In this document: positions 1-8,755 of the stretch, piece by piece
How positions within the stretch are numbered: position 1 is the stretch's first letter
Layout: each line of letters begins with the position of its first letter
Assembly: GCA_015711795.1 (NCBI GenBank)
Contig: JACVJC010000008.1
Span: forward strand, 1-64,000
Length of the DNA: 64,000 nucleotides
Direction of reading: 5' to 3'
Source: Candidatus Geothermocultor quzhuomuensis
Lineage (GTDB): Bacteria > Actinomycetota > Aquicultoria > Geothermocultorales > Geothermocultoraceae
The notes under the pieces: model-generated
The model's database searches: none
Seen by the model: the letters and a program-made list of their open reading frames with translations, nothing else
Told to the model about the DNA's origin: nothing
Translations under genes and position numbers: made by a program

Positions 1-1375
1 GTTCCTCACTAATTAAACCCAGGCGATAGCCAATTGGGCTTAATCTTAAGTCTGCGTTGTCTGAACGCAAAAGGAGTCGATACTCTGCCCTTGAAGTAAA
101 CATCCGGTATGGCTCATCTACCCCTTTAGTAACTAAGTCATCAATGAGAACACCAATATAGCTCTGGTCCCTAGTTAAGATAAGGGGAGGTTTTCCTTTA
201 ACCCTTAAAGCAGCATTAATTCCAGCAACTATTCCTTGGGCAGCTGCTTCTTCATATCCAGAAGTCCCATTAATTTGGCCAGCAGTAAAAAGACCTTTAA
301 TTAACTTAGTTTCAAGGGTTGGAAGAAGCTGATCGGGAATAATGTAATCATATTCCACAGCATAGCCAGGACGGACTATTTGAGCTTCTTCTAAGCCAGG
401 GATGCTTCTAACTATTCTTTCTTGAAGGTCTAGAGAGAAAAAGATTGAAAGTCCTTGAGGAAAATATTCATTGGTTGAAAAACCTTCTGGTTGTAAAATA
501 ATTCGCTGCTTTTCTCTTTCAGGGTATTTAAAAACTTTCTCTTCAAGAGAAAGACAATACCTAGGGCTAAGGGCTCTCCTTCCTTTAGAAAAAAAATAAG
601 ATTTTTTGAGGTTCTTATAGATTATTTGATGAGTTTTTCTGGTAGTATAAGTAATGTAACAACAAACTTGTTTGATTGGTTTTCTAGTCTCAAAAAAGGA
701 AAAGGGAGTCGAATTAAGGTCAGGTTTTTGTTCTTCCATTTTTAAAAAATTAATGCTTTTTCCATCAAGCCTCGGAGGAGTTCCTGTTTTGAATCGCCCT
801 AGCTCAAAACCAGCTTTCTTAAGGTCCTCAGCTAATTCATCAGATGATTCTTCCCCTCTTCTGCCCCCCAAGCTAATGTGATTTGAAATAATTATCCTCC
901 CCCGTAAAAATGTTCCCACAGCTAAAATAACTGTTTTCCCAAAGAAAGTTTCACTTGTCTTAGTTAAGACCCCTTTAGCTACTCCATCTTCCCTAATAAT
1001 TTCTTTAACCGTTGCTTGTCTTAAAAAAAGATTTGGCTGCTGCTCCATTAAATATTTCATGGAAATAAAATACTCTTTCTTGTCAACCAGACAAAGAAGA
1101 GTTTCAACAGCAAGTCCTTTCCCAGTATTAATTCGGTGCGAATGAAGCGTGTTTCTGTCTGCATTTCTCCCCATTTCTCCACCAAGAGCATCGATTTCCC
1201 GAATTAATTGGCTCCGGCCCGGACCTCCTAAAGTTGAGCTACACGGGAAAGTTGCTATATTATCGAGAGAACTGGTTAAGAGAAGAGTTTTGCATGACAT
1301 CCTTGCAGCTGCAAGAGCTGCTTCACATCCAGCGTGGCCTGCTCCAACTACAATTACATCAAATAAGTCTTTCAT
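1..1375 (-). CDS. mnmG: MnmG (GidA), tRNA U34 carboxymethylaminomethyl-modifying FAD subunit, partial
   Basis: The reading frame starts at ATG 1375-1373 and runs off the left edge of the window, so about 458 N-terminal residues are present and the C-terminal part is missing. The N-terminus carries the FAD dinucleotide-binding motif [12 protein letters not shown], followed by the family blocks [45 protein letters not shown] and [12 protein letters not shown]. With MnmE it installs the (carboxymethyl)aminomethyl group on uridine 34 of certain tRNAs in the cytoplasm. mnmE lies just upstream on the same strand, separated by 78 bases that hold a parS palindrome. No frameshift is visible. Confidence 0.97.
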   Translation of the reverse strand, partial: MKDLFDVIVVGAGHAGCEAALAAARMSCKTLLLTSSLDNIATFPCSSTLGGPGRSQLIREIDALGGEMGRNADRNTLHSHRINTGKGLAVETLLCLVDKKEYFISMKYLMEQQPNLFLRQATVKEIIREDGVAKGVLTKTSETFFGKTVILAVGTFLRGRIIISNHISLGGRRGEESSDELAEDLKKAGFELGRFKTGTPPRLDGKSINFLKMEEQKPDLNSTPFSFFETRKPIKQVCCYITYTTRKTHQIIYKNLKKSYFFSKGRRALSPRYCLSLEEKVFKYPEREKQRIILQPEGFSTNEYFPQGLSIFFSLDLQERIVRSIPGLEEAQIVRPGYAVEYDYIIPDQLLPTLETKLIKGLFTAGQINGTSGYEEAAAQGIVAGINAALRVKGKPPLILTRDQSYIGVLIDDLVTKGVDEPYRMFTSRAEYRLLLRSDNADLRLSPIGYRLGLISEE

Positions 1376-1393
1376 TTTAAAAATTAGTTTAAT

Positions 1394-1413
1394 AATGTTT
1401 CACGTGAAACATT
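1394..1413. promoter_or_regulatory. parS: parS centromere site (ParB/Spo0J binding)
   Basis: The 20-base stretch AATGTTTCACGTGAAACATT is a perfect palindrome. Its 16-base core TGTTTCACGTGAAACA (1396-1411) matches the well-known bacterial parS consensus recognised by ParB/Spo0J. It lies between mnmE and mnmG, a few kilobases from dnaA, where chromosomal parS sites are usually found. parA and parB are not in the window; they commonly lie beyond mnmG/rsmG, which would be left of base 1. Confidence 0.92.
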
Positions 1414-1453
1414 GGTTTTGCCAAAAACTTCATTTGTGTCATTTTTGGCAAGG

Positions 1454-2836
1454 TTATTTCCCAATACAAAATTGGGAAAAAATTCTATCGATTAAATCTT
1501 CACTCACATTTCTCCCAATAATCTCATCGAGATGGTTAATGGAATCCCTAAGAACCGTAGCCGTAATTTCTTCTGGCAATCCCTCTAAGAGCGTCTTTAA
1601 AGCTTCCTTCAAATCTTTCTTTGCTTTCTTTAATGCTTCAATGTGACGCAAGTTAGTTACCAAAATATCGTCAGGTGAAAAAGATAAACCAAACAAAACT
1701 ATTTCTGAGATTTTTTCTTCTAGCTCTTCAGTTCCTCCAGGAATTATAGCTGCTGCTTCAACAACTTCCTTAAATCCCTTTCCTTCAACCTCCTCCCGGC
1801 TAATTACGGGGGGCAAGTCTCTCTTATTTAAAACAACAAGTGTTTTTTCTTTCTTTACTTCCTTAAAAATAAGCTCGTCTTCGTAGCTCAAAGGCTGGCT
1901 TTTATCAAGAACTAATAAAATAAGATCAGCCTGGCGCAGGGACTCTTTGCTTAAACTGACTCCGATCTTCTCAATTTCATCTTTTGGATGACGTATTCCA
2001 GCTGTATCCCTTATTCTTAACGGAACCCCTCGAACAACTACTGTCTCCTCAATAATGTCACGTGTCGTTCCCGGAAGAGAAGTAACAATCGCCCTCTTTT
2101 CCCTCAACAATGCATTTAAAAGACTAGATTTGCCCACATTTGGTTTGCCAACAATAACCATTTTAACTCCCTCACGGTAAATCTTTCCGCTTTTGGCAGA
2201 AGCAATTAATTGTTCAAGTTTTTTTAAAGCTTCCCTAACCCTCCTTACAAGTTCTTTAGAGGAGAAAGTTTCTAGGTCTTCGTCTGAAAAATCGACTGCT
2301 GCTTCTAAGTTACACATTACATCAAGCAATATATTCCTTATCTCGTATATTTTTTCTGAAAGCTGCCCCTCAAGTTGTCTCATAGCAACTCGGAGTGAAG
2401 CTTCTGTCTTTGATTTAATTATATCGATAACCGCTTCAGCTTGGCTAAGATCAATTCTCCCGCTTAAAAAAGCTCTTTTAGTAAATTCTCCCGGTTCAGC
2501 TAATCGTGCTCCCTTTTCTAAAACAATTTCTAGAACTTCCCTCAAGGGAACCAAGCCAGAGTGACAATTAATTTCGACAACGTCCTCGCCAGTGTAGCTC
2601 TTGGGTCCCCTCATAACACTCACAATAACTTCCTCAACTTTTCTTCCATCTTTGGGGTCACAAATAAAGCCATAATGGAGTGAATAGGTTGGCTGATTTA
2701 AAAGAGACTTTTTTCGAGGTGAAAAAAAAATCTGATCAACTATCTTTAGCGCCTTCTTGCCGCTTAAGCGGACAATACCAATGCCACCTTCACCTAAAGG
2801 TGTTGAAATTGCAGCAATAGTATCAGCGAAAGCCAT
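1454..2836 (-). CDS. mnmE: MnmE (TrmE), tRNA modification GTPase
   Basis: A 460-residue protein of normal family length. The N-terminal tetrahydrofolate-binding domain begins DTIAAISTPLGEGGIGIVR. The central helical domain holds an inserted GTPase domain with G1 GKPNVGKSSLLN, G2/G3 PGTTRD and DTAGIR, and G4 NKRD. The C-terminus ends in CIGK, the conserved catalytic-cysteine tail of MnmE. It partners MnmG in wobble-uridine modification. It starts four bases beyond the jag stop codon, so jag and mnmE are probably co-transcribed as the distal part of the rpmH-rnpA-yidD-yidC-jag run. Confidence 0.98.
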   Translation of the reverse strand: MAFADTIAAISTPLGEGGIGIVRLSGKKALKIVDQIFFSPRKKSLLNQPTYSLHYGFICDPKDGRKVEEVIVSVMRGPKSYTGEDVVEINCHSGLVPLREVLEIVLEKGARLAEPGEFTKRAFLSGRIDLSQAEAVIDIIKSKTEASLRVAMRQLEGQLSEKIYEIRNILLDVMCNLEAAVDFSDEDLETFSSKELVRRVREALKKLEQLIASAKSGKIYREGVKMVIVGKPNVGKSSLLNALLREKRAIVTSLPGTTRDIIEETVVVRGVPLRIRDTAGIRHPKDEIEKIGVSLSKESLRQADLILLVLDKSQPLSYEDELIFKEVKKEKTLVVLNKRDLPPVISREEVEGKGFKEVVEAAAIIPGGTEELEEKISEIVLFGLSFSPDDILVTNLRHIEALKKAKKDLKEALKTLLEGLPEEITATVLRDSINHLDEIIGRNVSEDLIDRIFSQFCIGK

Positions 2837-2839
2837 CTT

Positions 2840-3445
2840 TTAAGAGAGTTGGTCTTCAACAGGAAAGATGCCTATTTTTCTTTCTGGCTCTTCACCTTCG
2901 CTCTCAGTGCGAACTGAAGGATTACCTTGAAGCGCTAAGTGAATGATTCTTCTTTCGCTAGGAGGCATAGGTTCAAGAAAAATTGGCTTTTTTTCCTTTG
3001 TAACTTTTTCCGCTATTCGTCGTGCCATCTCCTCAAGATAAACCTTTCTCCTCTCCCGATAACCACTAACATCGACTAAAACTCTCTTGGGCTCAAGGGC
3101 CTTTTTGTTTAAGATTACACCCATCAGCAACTGCAAGGCTTCAAGGGTTTTCCCCTTTGAACCAATTAATGCGCCTACATTTTCACCTTCAATATTAATG
3201 TTAACTGTTTCTGCATTTTCGCTCACCTCTACCTTTCCTTCTTGATCCATCAAGAGAAGGATTTTCTCTACCAATCTTTTTGCTCTCAAAGGTTCCTTTT
3301 CAAGGATAATAGCTCCCTTGGAAATGCCTGTTTCTTCTCTCTCTTCTTCGACTAATTTAACTTCAACCTCTTCTAGCTTGAAACCTAAGGAATTAAGTTT
3401 TTTTTCTATTTCTCCTTCACTATCCAGTTTAATTAAAAACTTCAA
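2840..3445 (-). CDS. jag: Jag/KhpB RNA-binding protein (Jag-N, KH, R3H)
   Basis: About 201 residues if translation starts at TTG 3445-3443, which sits behind the strong ribosome site AAGGGGG and overlaps the yidC stop codon as TTGA. A longer frame exists upstream, but it lies inside yidC. The protein has an N-terminal Jag-N-like segment, a KH domain with the GXXG-type loop IGSKGKTLEALQ, and a C-terminal R3H domain with the motif PPSERRIIHLAL. Jag follows yidC in many Gram-positive-type genomes and binds RNA; KhpB homologues take part in cell-envelope control. Its position between yidC and mnmE is conventional. Confidence 0.93.
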   Translation of the reverse strand: MKFLIKLDSEGEIEKKLNSLGFKLEEVEVKLVEEEREETGISKGAIILEKEPLRAKRLVEKILLLMDQEGKVEVSENAETVNINIEGENVGALIGSKGKTLEALQLLMGVILNKKALEPKRVLVDVSGYRERRKVYLEEMARRIAEKVTKEKKPIFLEPMPPSERRIIHLALQGNPSVRTESEGEEPERKIGIFPVEDQLS

Positions 3446-4125
3446 GTTTTCCCCCTTGCTTTTCCTTGAGCAAAAATTTGAATATATTGTTGACCAATCT
3501 GCCAAATATTTGTTGTAATCCAATATATTAATACACCGGCTGGCAATTTCCAAGCAATAAAAGCTATAAAAAGCGTCATAAAAATCATTGTCTTTTCCTG
3601 TTGTGGGTCACTCGTAATCATCTTTTGAGGAAGATAGCTAGAGACAAAAATGAGCAAGATTAAGATATAATAAGGAAGAGCTTCAGCCCAGGTGAGTGAG
3701 AGTTTGCCTAAAGAGTAAAAACTTGGCGAGCGGCTTAAATCTTCCAACCAAAGGAAGCTTGCCCCTTTCAGAAAGCTCTCTTCTCCTTTTGCTGGAACAA
3801 GCATTCTAAAGAGTGCCCAAAAAATGGGAATTTGAAGAAGGAGGGGTAGGCAGCCACCCAAAGGATTTATTTTGTGTTCTGAATAAAATTTTAACATTTC
3901 TTTTTGCAACTTTTCTTTATCATTTTTATATTTTTCTTGCAATTCTTTAAGTTTTGGTTGAATTTTTTGCATTTCTACCATTGATTTAGTTTGCTTTAAA
4001 GTTAGGGGAAGCATCAAAATCCTTACTGTAAGAGTTAAAAAAATAATAGCAAGACCATAGCTATGAAAGATAGCGTAAAAAAAATCGAGAATGCTTTTTA
4101 GTAACTCTATGAAAGGCTTGAGCAT
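3442..4125 (-). CDS. yidC: YidC/Oxa1-type membrane insertase (short form)
   Basis: A 227-residue insertase lacking the large periplasmic domain of proteobacterial YidC, as in Gram-positive-type and Oxa1-like proteins. The conserved positively charged residue lies in the first core transmembrane segment (LTVRILMLPL). A cytoplasmic coiled hairpin rich in K, E and Q follows (about residues 50-85), then LGGCLPLLLQIPIFWALFRML and further membrane segments ending in a short basic tail. There is no lipobox at the N-terminus, unlike SpoIIIJ. It inserts and folds membrane proteins, with or without SecYEG. It sits 8 bases after yidD and overlaps jag. Confidence 0.95.
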   Translation of the reverse strand: MLKPFIELLKSILDFFYAIFHSYGLAIIFLTLTVRILMLPLTLKQTKSMVEMQKIQPKLKELQEKYKNDKEKLQKEMLKFYSEHKINPLGGCLPLLLQIPIFWALFRMLVPAKGEESFLKGASFLWLEDLSRSPSFYSLGKLSLTWAEALPYYILILLIFVSSYLPQKMITSDPQQEKTMIFMTLFIAFIAWKLPAGVLIYWITTNIWQIGQQYIQIFAQGKARGKT

Positions 4126-4133
4126 TTAACCCC

Positions 4134-4343
4134 CTATTTGAGAGGATCGAACCCCCCATCTGAAAAAGGATTGCAACGAATGATTCGTTTTAAAGTAATC
4201 CATAGTCCCTTCCTAACACCATACCTCTCTATTGCTTGATAGCTATAAGTTGAACAAGAAGGGTAAAAACGGCATACTGAAGGAAGGTATGGCGAGACCA
4301 ATTTTTTATAAAATTTTATTAAAAAAAGTGCTATTTTTTTCAT
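4134..4343 (-). CDS. yidD: YidD membrane protein insertion efficiency factor
   Basis: A 69-residue protein with the complete family signature: [12 protein letters not shown], then [15 protein letters not shown] and [16 protein letters not shown]. The three conserved cysteines are present. YidD is a small membrane-associated protein that helps YidC-dependent insertion. Its start codon lies 38 bases inside the 3' end of rnpA, the overlap seen in many bacteria, and yidC follows, so the rnpA-yidD-yidC order is standard. Confidence 0.96.
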   Translation of the reverse strand: MKKIALFLIKFYKKLVSPYLPSVCRFYPSCSTYSYQAIERYGVRKGLWITLKRIIRCNPFSDGGFDPLK

Positions 4344-4674
4344 TATATATTATTTTTGCCTTCTTTAATTCTTCTAGCAACCTTGTTTCCAGCTCCTTGA
4401 AGTTTCTTGGCTTAAATTTTTCCTCAACAATCACAATTATATCGAGATGATTTCTTAGCTTCCCCCAGTGAAGTCGAAAAGCCTCTTTTAGCTGCCTCCG
4501 TATTCGATTACGCTCAACAGCTTGACCAAAGCTTTTCCTTATGACAAAACCAACCCGGCTTTCCCCTTCCACCTTTTCCAGAGATATTAATATTAAACCA
4601 CTCCCCTTCACCAGCTTCCCCAGAGAATAAATCTTCTTAAAATCCTGAGCCTTTACGAATCTTTTCTTCTCCAT
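4306..4674 (-). CDS. rnpA: RnpA, RNase P protein component
   Basis: About 122 residues from ATG 4674; a GTG immediately before it (4677) is an alternative start. The RNase P protein signature is visible as [13 protein letters not shown], after the [16 protein letters not shown] strand/helix. It binds the RNA subunit in the cytoplasm to mature the 5' ends of tRNAs. It starts within a few bases of the rpmH stop codon with no separate ribosome site of note, consistent with translational coupling to rpmH, and overlaps yidD at its 3' end. Confidence 0.95.
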   Translation of the reverse strand: MEKKRFVKAQDFKKIYSLGKLVKGSGLILISLEKVEGESRVGFVIRKSFGQAVERNRIRRQLKEAFRLHWGKLRNHLDIIVIVEEKFKPRNFKELETRLLEELKKAKIIYNEKNSTFFNKIL

Positions 4675-4677
4675 CAC

Positions 4678-4812
4678 TTAAGGAGCTAGTTTTTTTCTTC
4701 CTTTTCTTCGACGATTAGCTAAAACTTTTTGGCCTCCTTTTTCTTTCTTTCGCACTAGGAAGCCGTGGGTTCTTTTTCTTCTTCCCACCTTGGGTTGATA
4801 AGTGCGTTTCAC
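4678..4812 (-). CDS. rpmH: Ribosomal protein L34
   Basis: A 44-residue basic protein. The frame opens with GTG at 4812-4810 behind the ribosome site GAGGAGG. The sequence begins [18 protein letters not shown] and continues with an Arg/Lys-rich tail of the form [10 protein letters not shown], the typical L34 pattern. L34 is part of the large ribosomal subunit. It is the first gene of the minus-strand operon rpmH-rnpA-yidD-yidC-jag-mnmE-mnmG and is driven by a near-consensus promoter just upstream. Confidence 0.95.
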   Translation of the reverse strand: MKRTYQPKVGRRKRTHGFLVRKKEKGGQKVLANRRRKGRKKLAP

Positions 4813-4836
4813 ATTTCCTCCTCAATTAGAAAGTTT

Positions 4837-4865
4837 ATTATAATCGGCAGCTGTGCTAGGGTCAA
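4837..4865 (-). promoter_or_regulatory. Sigma-A-type promoter of rpmH operon
   Basis: Read on the minus strand, TTGACC (4865-4860) and TATAAT (4842-4837) are separated by 17 bases. This is a near-perfect housekeeping promoter about 25 bases ahead of the rpmH start codon. Confidence 0.8.
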
Positions 4866-4927
4866 GTACAGCAACTCCTTAGGAGTTAAGAGAATAAAAA
4901 AGTTTTTAAATTTATTTCAAATTTCTA

Positions 4928-4956
4928 TTGAAGGCGTGGGGTGGCTTTGTTATAAT
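4928..4956 (+). promoter_or_regulatory. Candidate promoter for the dnaA operon
   Basis: TTGAAG (4928-4933) and TATAAT (4951-4956) are 17 bases apart on the plus strand and point towards the ATPase gene and dnaA. The leader would be about 300 bases long and would contain the DnaA boxes, which would allow DnaA to repress its own operon. Confidence 0.55.
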
Positions 4957-5100
4957 AATTCTTGCCTTCCGCAGAGAGCAAAAATTCCTATTAATCAGGT
5001 ATTTTGCTTCATAAAAATTTATGCTTGATTGCAAAGGGGGAAGATCTCACCTAGATTCGTTGCCTTAAAAATGATTACTAATGAACCGAGTATGTCAAGT

Positions 5101-5265
5101 CAAAATAGAAGAGCTTTTCAATCCTTTCCACAATTGTGGATAGGGGTGTGGATAATTTCGTAAAGTGCCTAATAAATCTGTATCAAAAACTTTCTTAAAA
5201 AAATTAGAAGAGGCGATTTTTTAAGGATTCTAGGTTTTTAGGTTCTGTGAGTAATCTGTGGAAAA
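5101..5265. other. Origin-type region with DnaA boxes upstream of dnaA operon
   Basis: The gap 4813-5257 has no gene. It holds an exact DnaA box TGTGGATAA at 5147-5155, one-mismatch copies TGTGGATAG (5135-5143) and TGTGGAAAA (5257-5265), and a weaker inverted copy at 5124-5132. AT-rich sequence lies on both sides. Together with the box cluster after dnaA this fits a split (bipartite) oriC around dnaA. The location of the unwinding element is not determined. Confidence 0.65.
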
Positions 5266-6076
5266 AAGGATCTATGCGGAAAGGGAAGAAATGGGAATTC
5301 TCCTAAGATTTTTAGAAGAAAGTGGCTTTAAAGAGCCCTCTTTTGACTTAGAAAAAGAAGCTCCCCCAGTCAGATTAGCTCTTTACGATATCCTTACAGC
5401 CCCACCTCAAATTATCGATATCTCTGCCCCAAACTACTTAGAGTTAACTAGCCTATTAACCACAAAAACATATCAATTTTCCCAAGAAAAAGGGGGCAAC
5501 ATTCCATTTTCAGCTATTAAGGAGACTGTGGAAAACTTAATTCACGCTAATTTTAAAGCAGCAACCATCTCCGTCTTAAACAATGGAAACACCATCCGCG
5601 TAACTGATCAAGGGCCAGGAATAAAAGATAAAGAAAAAGCTTTTGAAGTTGGCTTTACCACAGCGACCCCTGAAATGAGAAAAATTATTAAAGGAATTGG
5701 CCACGGTTTGCCTCTAGCCAAAGAGATTTTAGCCTCTATTGGCGGAGAGATTACAATCGATGATAACTTAGGTAAAGGCACTGTTGTTACTCTCTCTGCC
5801 CCTGAAAAGAGCCAAGAGCTGATAAAAAGAGATAGCTTCCCTAAAAAAATAATTCAAAATGAGCGCCAAAAAAAGGTTCTCCTTCTCATCGCGGAACTTG
5901 GCCAAGCCGGACCTTCAAGAATAGCCACTGAACTAGATATTAGCTTGAGCACCGCTTACCGCGACCTCTTCCTACTTGAAAGCGCAGGTTTTCTAAAAAT
6001 CGATTCCCAAGGAAAAAGAGGACTAACCGAAATTGGCTTAAATTATCTTGAAACAATAATGCTGGAGGGACTTTGA
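5258..6076 (+). CDS. GHKL-type ATPase with C-terminal winged helix, unnamed
   Basis: About 272 residues from GTG 5258; an in-frame ATG at 5291 behind AAGGGAAGAA is an alternative start giving about 261. The middle part is a histidine-kinase-like ATPase fold: N box ENLIHANF, G1 box DQGPGI and G2 box GIGHGLPLAKE. No phospho-acceptor H-box or membrane segment is present. The last 80 residues (from about NERQKKVLLLIAELGQAGPS) look like a winged helix with an alternating helix pattern suited to DNA binding. Its stop codon overlaps the dnaA ATG by one base, so it is translationally coupled to dnaA and lies inside the origin region. A role in sensing a nucleotide or in controlling dnaA or initiation is an inference from position only. 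Confidence 0.85.
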   Translation: MEKRIYAEREEMGILLRFLEESGFKEPSFDLEKEAPPVRLALYDILTAPPQIIDISAPNYLELTSLLTTKTYQFSQEKGGNIPFSAIKETVENLIHANFKAATISVLNNGNTIRVTDQGPGIKDKEKAFEVGFTTATPEMRKIIKGIGHGLPLAKEILASIGGEITIDDNLGKGTVVTLSAPEKSQELIKRDSFPKKIIQNERQKKVLLLIAELGQAGPSRIATELDISLSTAYRDLFLLESAGFLKIDSQGKRGLTEIGLNYLETIMLEGL

Positions 6077-7458
6077 TGCAAGAAAAGCTAGATGACATTT
6101 GGCATCAAACTCTTAAGCTTGTTAAGGAAGAGCTTAAAGTGCCCACTTTTAAAACCATGTTTGAGAGCACTTCACCAGTGACTATTTACAATGGTACTCT
6201 AATAGTTGCTGCCCCCAATGCTTTTATAAAAGAATGGCTTGAAACACGCCATGCCCCAATGCTAACCAGGGTTCTCTCTAAGGTAATGGGAGATAATATT
6301 TCAATTAAATTTATATTAAAAGAAGAGGAAGAAATAGAGGGAAAGATAGAACAGGTTAGCAAGGAGGTATCAAGTTTGGCTAAAGGGAGCATTTCTTATC
6401 CTCCTCTACCTTCAGATGCTCTTTCTCCTTTAAACCCAAAGTATACCTTTGATTCATTTGTTGTTGGGAATAGCAACCGCTTTGCTCATGCTGCTTCACT
6501 AGCAGTAGCTGAAAAACCTTTCACTTCTTATAACCCTCTCTTCATTTATGGAGGGGTAGGACTAGGAAAAACACACCTTTTACAAGCGATTGCCCATTAC
6601 ACCTTAAAACATCATAAAAAGTTAAAGGCCAAGTATGTGACATCGGAGAAATTTACTAATGATTTTATTAACGCTGTTAGAGATAAAACAATTCCTGGTT
6701 TTCAAAAAAAATACAGAGAAAATGATATCTTGCTTATTGATGATATTCAGTTCCTTGCAGGTAAGGAGCAAACCCAAGAAGAATTTTTCCACACTTTCAA
6801 TACTCTCTTTGAAGCAGGAAAACAAATTGTTATTTCAAGCGATCGTCCTCCCAAAGATATTTCCCCTTTGGAAGACCGTATGAGATCTCGCTTTGAGTGG
6901 GGCTTAATTGTTGATATTCAACCTCCCGATTTAGAAACAAGGATAGCTATTTTAAAAAAGAAAGCAAAAACAGAAAATTTAAGCATTCCTAATGATGTTC
7001 TTGAATTCATTGCTACTAGAATTAAGTCTAATATTAGGGAACTTGAAGGTGCTTTAATCAGAGTTATTGCTTTCGCTTCTTTACACCGAGAAAAAATTAC
7101 TTACTCTCTTGCTCAGGAAGTTTTAAAAGGAATTTTCCCTGAATCTGAGTCAAAACCTATTAGTATTCAGCTTATTCAAAATGAAACCGCTCGCTACTTC
7201 AATATTAAGAAAGCTGATTTAGTTGGAAGTAAGAGAAATCAATCAATTGTCTATCCTCGTCAAATTGCTATGTATTTAACCCGAGAGTTAACTGATTTAT
7301 CTCTTCCTAAAATCGGTGAAGAATTTGGTGGTCGGGACCATACAACAGTTCTCCACGCTCATGCAAAGATTGAAAGGTTAATAAAAGCTCAAGAAGAAGT
7401 CTTTAGTCAAATCCAAGAGTTAACCAATATAATTAAGCAAAAGAGTTTAAATATATAA
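6076..7458 (+). CDS. dnaA: DnaA, chromosomal replication initiator
   Basis: About 460 residues from ATG 6076, behind GGAGG at 6064-6068; an in-frame TTG lies three bases earlier. Domain I (MQEKLDDIWHQTLKLVKEEL) is followed by a short linker. The AAA+ domain has Walker A YGGVGLGKTHLLQA, Walker B ILLIDDIQF and the arginine-containing RFEWGL block. The C-terminal DNA-binding domain carries the DnaA signature IGEEFGGRDHTTVLHA, which reads DnaA boxes. It opens the origin and loads the helicase. The upstream ATPase gene overlaps it by one base, and DnaA boxes flank the pair. Confidence 0.99.
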   Translation: MQEKLDDIWHQTLKLVKEELKVPTFKTMFESTSPVTIYNGTLIVAAPNAFIKEWLETRHAPMLTRVLSKVMGDNISIKFILKEEEEIEGKIEQVSKEVSSLAKGSISYPPLPSDALSPLNPKYTFDSFVVGNSNRFAHAASLAVAEKPFTSYNPLFIYGGVGLGKTHLLQAIAHYTLKHHKKLKAKYVTSEKFTNDFINAVRDKTIPGFQKKYRENDILLIDDIQFLAGKEQTQEEFFHTFNTLFEAGKQIVISSDRPPKDISPLEDRMRSRFEWGLIVDIQPPDLETRIAILKKKAKTENLSIPNDVLEFIATRIKSNIRELEGALIRVIAFASLHREKITYSLAQEVLKGIFPESESKPISIQLIQNETARYFNIKKADLVGSKRNQSIVYPRQIAMYLTRELTDLSLPKIGEEFGGRDHTTVLHAHAKIERLIKAQEEVFSQIQELTNIIKQKSLNI

Positions 7459-7642
7459 TTAAATATGTGAGTGGCTTTGTGGATAACTTTATTCAATTGT
7501 TAGTAATTCTCTTTGTTCACATTTTATTAAAATTTTATTAAACTTTAAATTAAATGGTAAGGATAGAAAATGATAGTTATCCTCATTATTAACAACGCTT
7601 ACTATTAAAAATTTATAGAACTAATTGTAATAGGGAGGAAAA
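7459..7642. other. oriC: dnaA-dnaN intergenic origin segment with DnaA boxes
   Basis: This 184-base gap is very AT-rich. It contains an exact DnaA box TGTGGATAA at 7478-7486 and one-mismatch copies TTGTTCACA (7513-7521) and TTATCCTCA (7577-7585). A run of TTTTATTAAA-like repeats between 7520 and 7560 could serve as the unwinding element. This is the second half of a likely bipartite origin. Confidence 0.65.
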
Positions 7643-8740
7643 ATGTGGTTTAAAACTGTAAAAAGCTCATTTCTTGAAATACTTCAAACAGTTCAAAAAG
7701 CAGTTTCTATAAGAACAACTTTACCAATTCTTACAGGAATAAAATTTCAGCTTAAAGGAGAAAAACTAAGTCTAAGCGCAACTGACCTTGAAATTTCAAT
7801 TTATTCAGAGTTCGAAGTAAATACTTTAAGTGAAGGAGAAATAGTTATTCCTGCTCGTCCTTTAATTGATGTAATAAAAAATCTTCCCGAAGCAATAGTT
7901 GAAGTAAAAGCAGACTTTCAAAGTTCACAAGTTAACATAACCTGTGAAAAATCATCTTATTTCTTAAAAACTTTCTCTCCAGAAGACTTTCCAAAAATTC
8001 CAGAAAGTAACGGAAGTAATATCGATCTTCCATCAAGAGATTTTAAGGAAACAATTAGGCAAGTTATTAAATCAGCGTCTCGGGATGAAACAAGACCAAT
8101 TTTAACAGGGGTTTTAGTTTTAATATCTAAAAATCAGTGTAAAATGGTTGCTACTGATAGCTACCGTTTAGCAGTTAAAGAAGTTGAAATAAAAACAAAT
8201 CTAAAAGAAAAATTTAAACTTATTATACCTGCTCGGACTTTAGATGAACTAACCAAAATCATGTCCGAAGAGAGTGAAACAATAAGGTTAGGCTTGTTAG
8301 AGAACCAAATTGCTTTTAAGATTAATGAAATAAAAGTTTTTTCAAGACTCATTGAAGGACAATTTCCCAATTATCAGCAACTTTTACCGGAAAAATATGA
8401 GACAAGAATTATTGCTAAGAAAGAAGATTTAATTTCAGTTATCAAAAGGGTTTCTGTTTTATCTCCTAATAGCCCAATAAGAATAAGTGTTTTGAAAGAT
8501 AAATTAAGATTTTACTCAAGTGCTCAGGATATTGGTGAAGCAAGTGAAGAATTAGATGTAAAAATCGAAGGGGAAGGAGTAAATGTTGCATTTAATCCCA
8601 CCTTTCTCTTAGATGGGTTAAGTTGCTTCAGCGAAGAAGAAGTTTTCTTTGAACTTCAAGGAGAAACAAAACCTGCTCTTTTAAGAGCACCTGAACAAAG
8701 TGAGTTTTTATATCTGGTAATGCCAGTCAGGGTTACTTAG
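7643..8740 (+). CDS. dnaN: DnaN, DNA polymerase III sliding clamp (beta)
   Basis: A 365-residue protein of normal length from ATG 7643 behind GGGAGG. It has the three-repeat beta-clamp layout: the first repeat begins FLEILQTVQKAVSIRTTLPILTG, the second contains SRDETRPILTGVL, and the C-terminus ends in the conserved YLVMPVRV. It encircles DNA as a homodimer and tethers polymerase III and repair enzymes. It sits between dnaA and recF in the classical origin order. Confidence 0.98.
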   Translation: MWFKTVKSSFLEILQTVQKAVSIRTTLPILTGIKFQLKGEKLSLSATDLEISIYSEFEVNTLSEGEIVIPARPLIDVIKNLPEAIVEVKADFQSSQVNITCEKSSYFLKTFSPEDFPKIPESNGSNIDLPSRDFKETIRQVIKSASRDETRPILTGVLVLISKNQCKMVATDSYRLAVKEVEIKTNLKEKFKLIIPARTLDELTKIMSEESETIRLGLLENQIAFKINEIKVFSRLIEGQFPNYQQLLPEKYETRIIAKKEDLISVIKRVSVLSPNSPIRISVLKDKLRFYSSAQDIGEASEELDVKIEGEGVNVAFNPTFLLDGLSCFSEEEVFFELQGETKPALLRAPEQSEFLYLVMPVRVT

Positions 8741-8755
8741 GGAAAACATGCCTTA

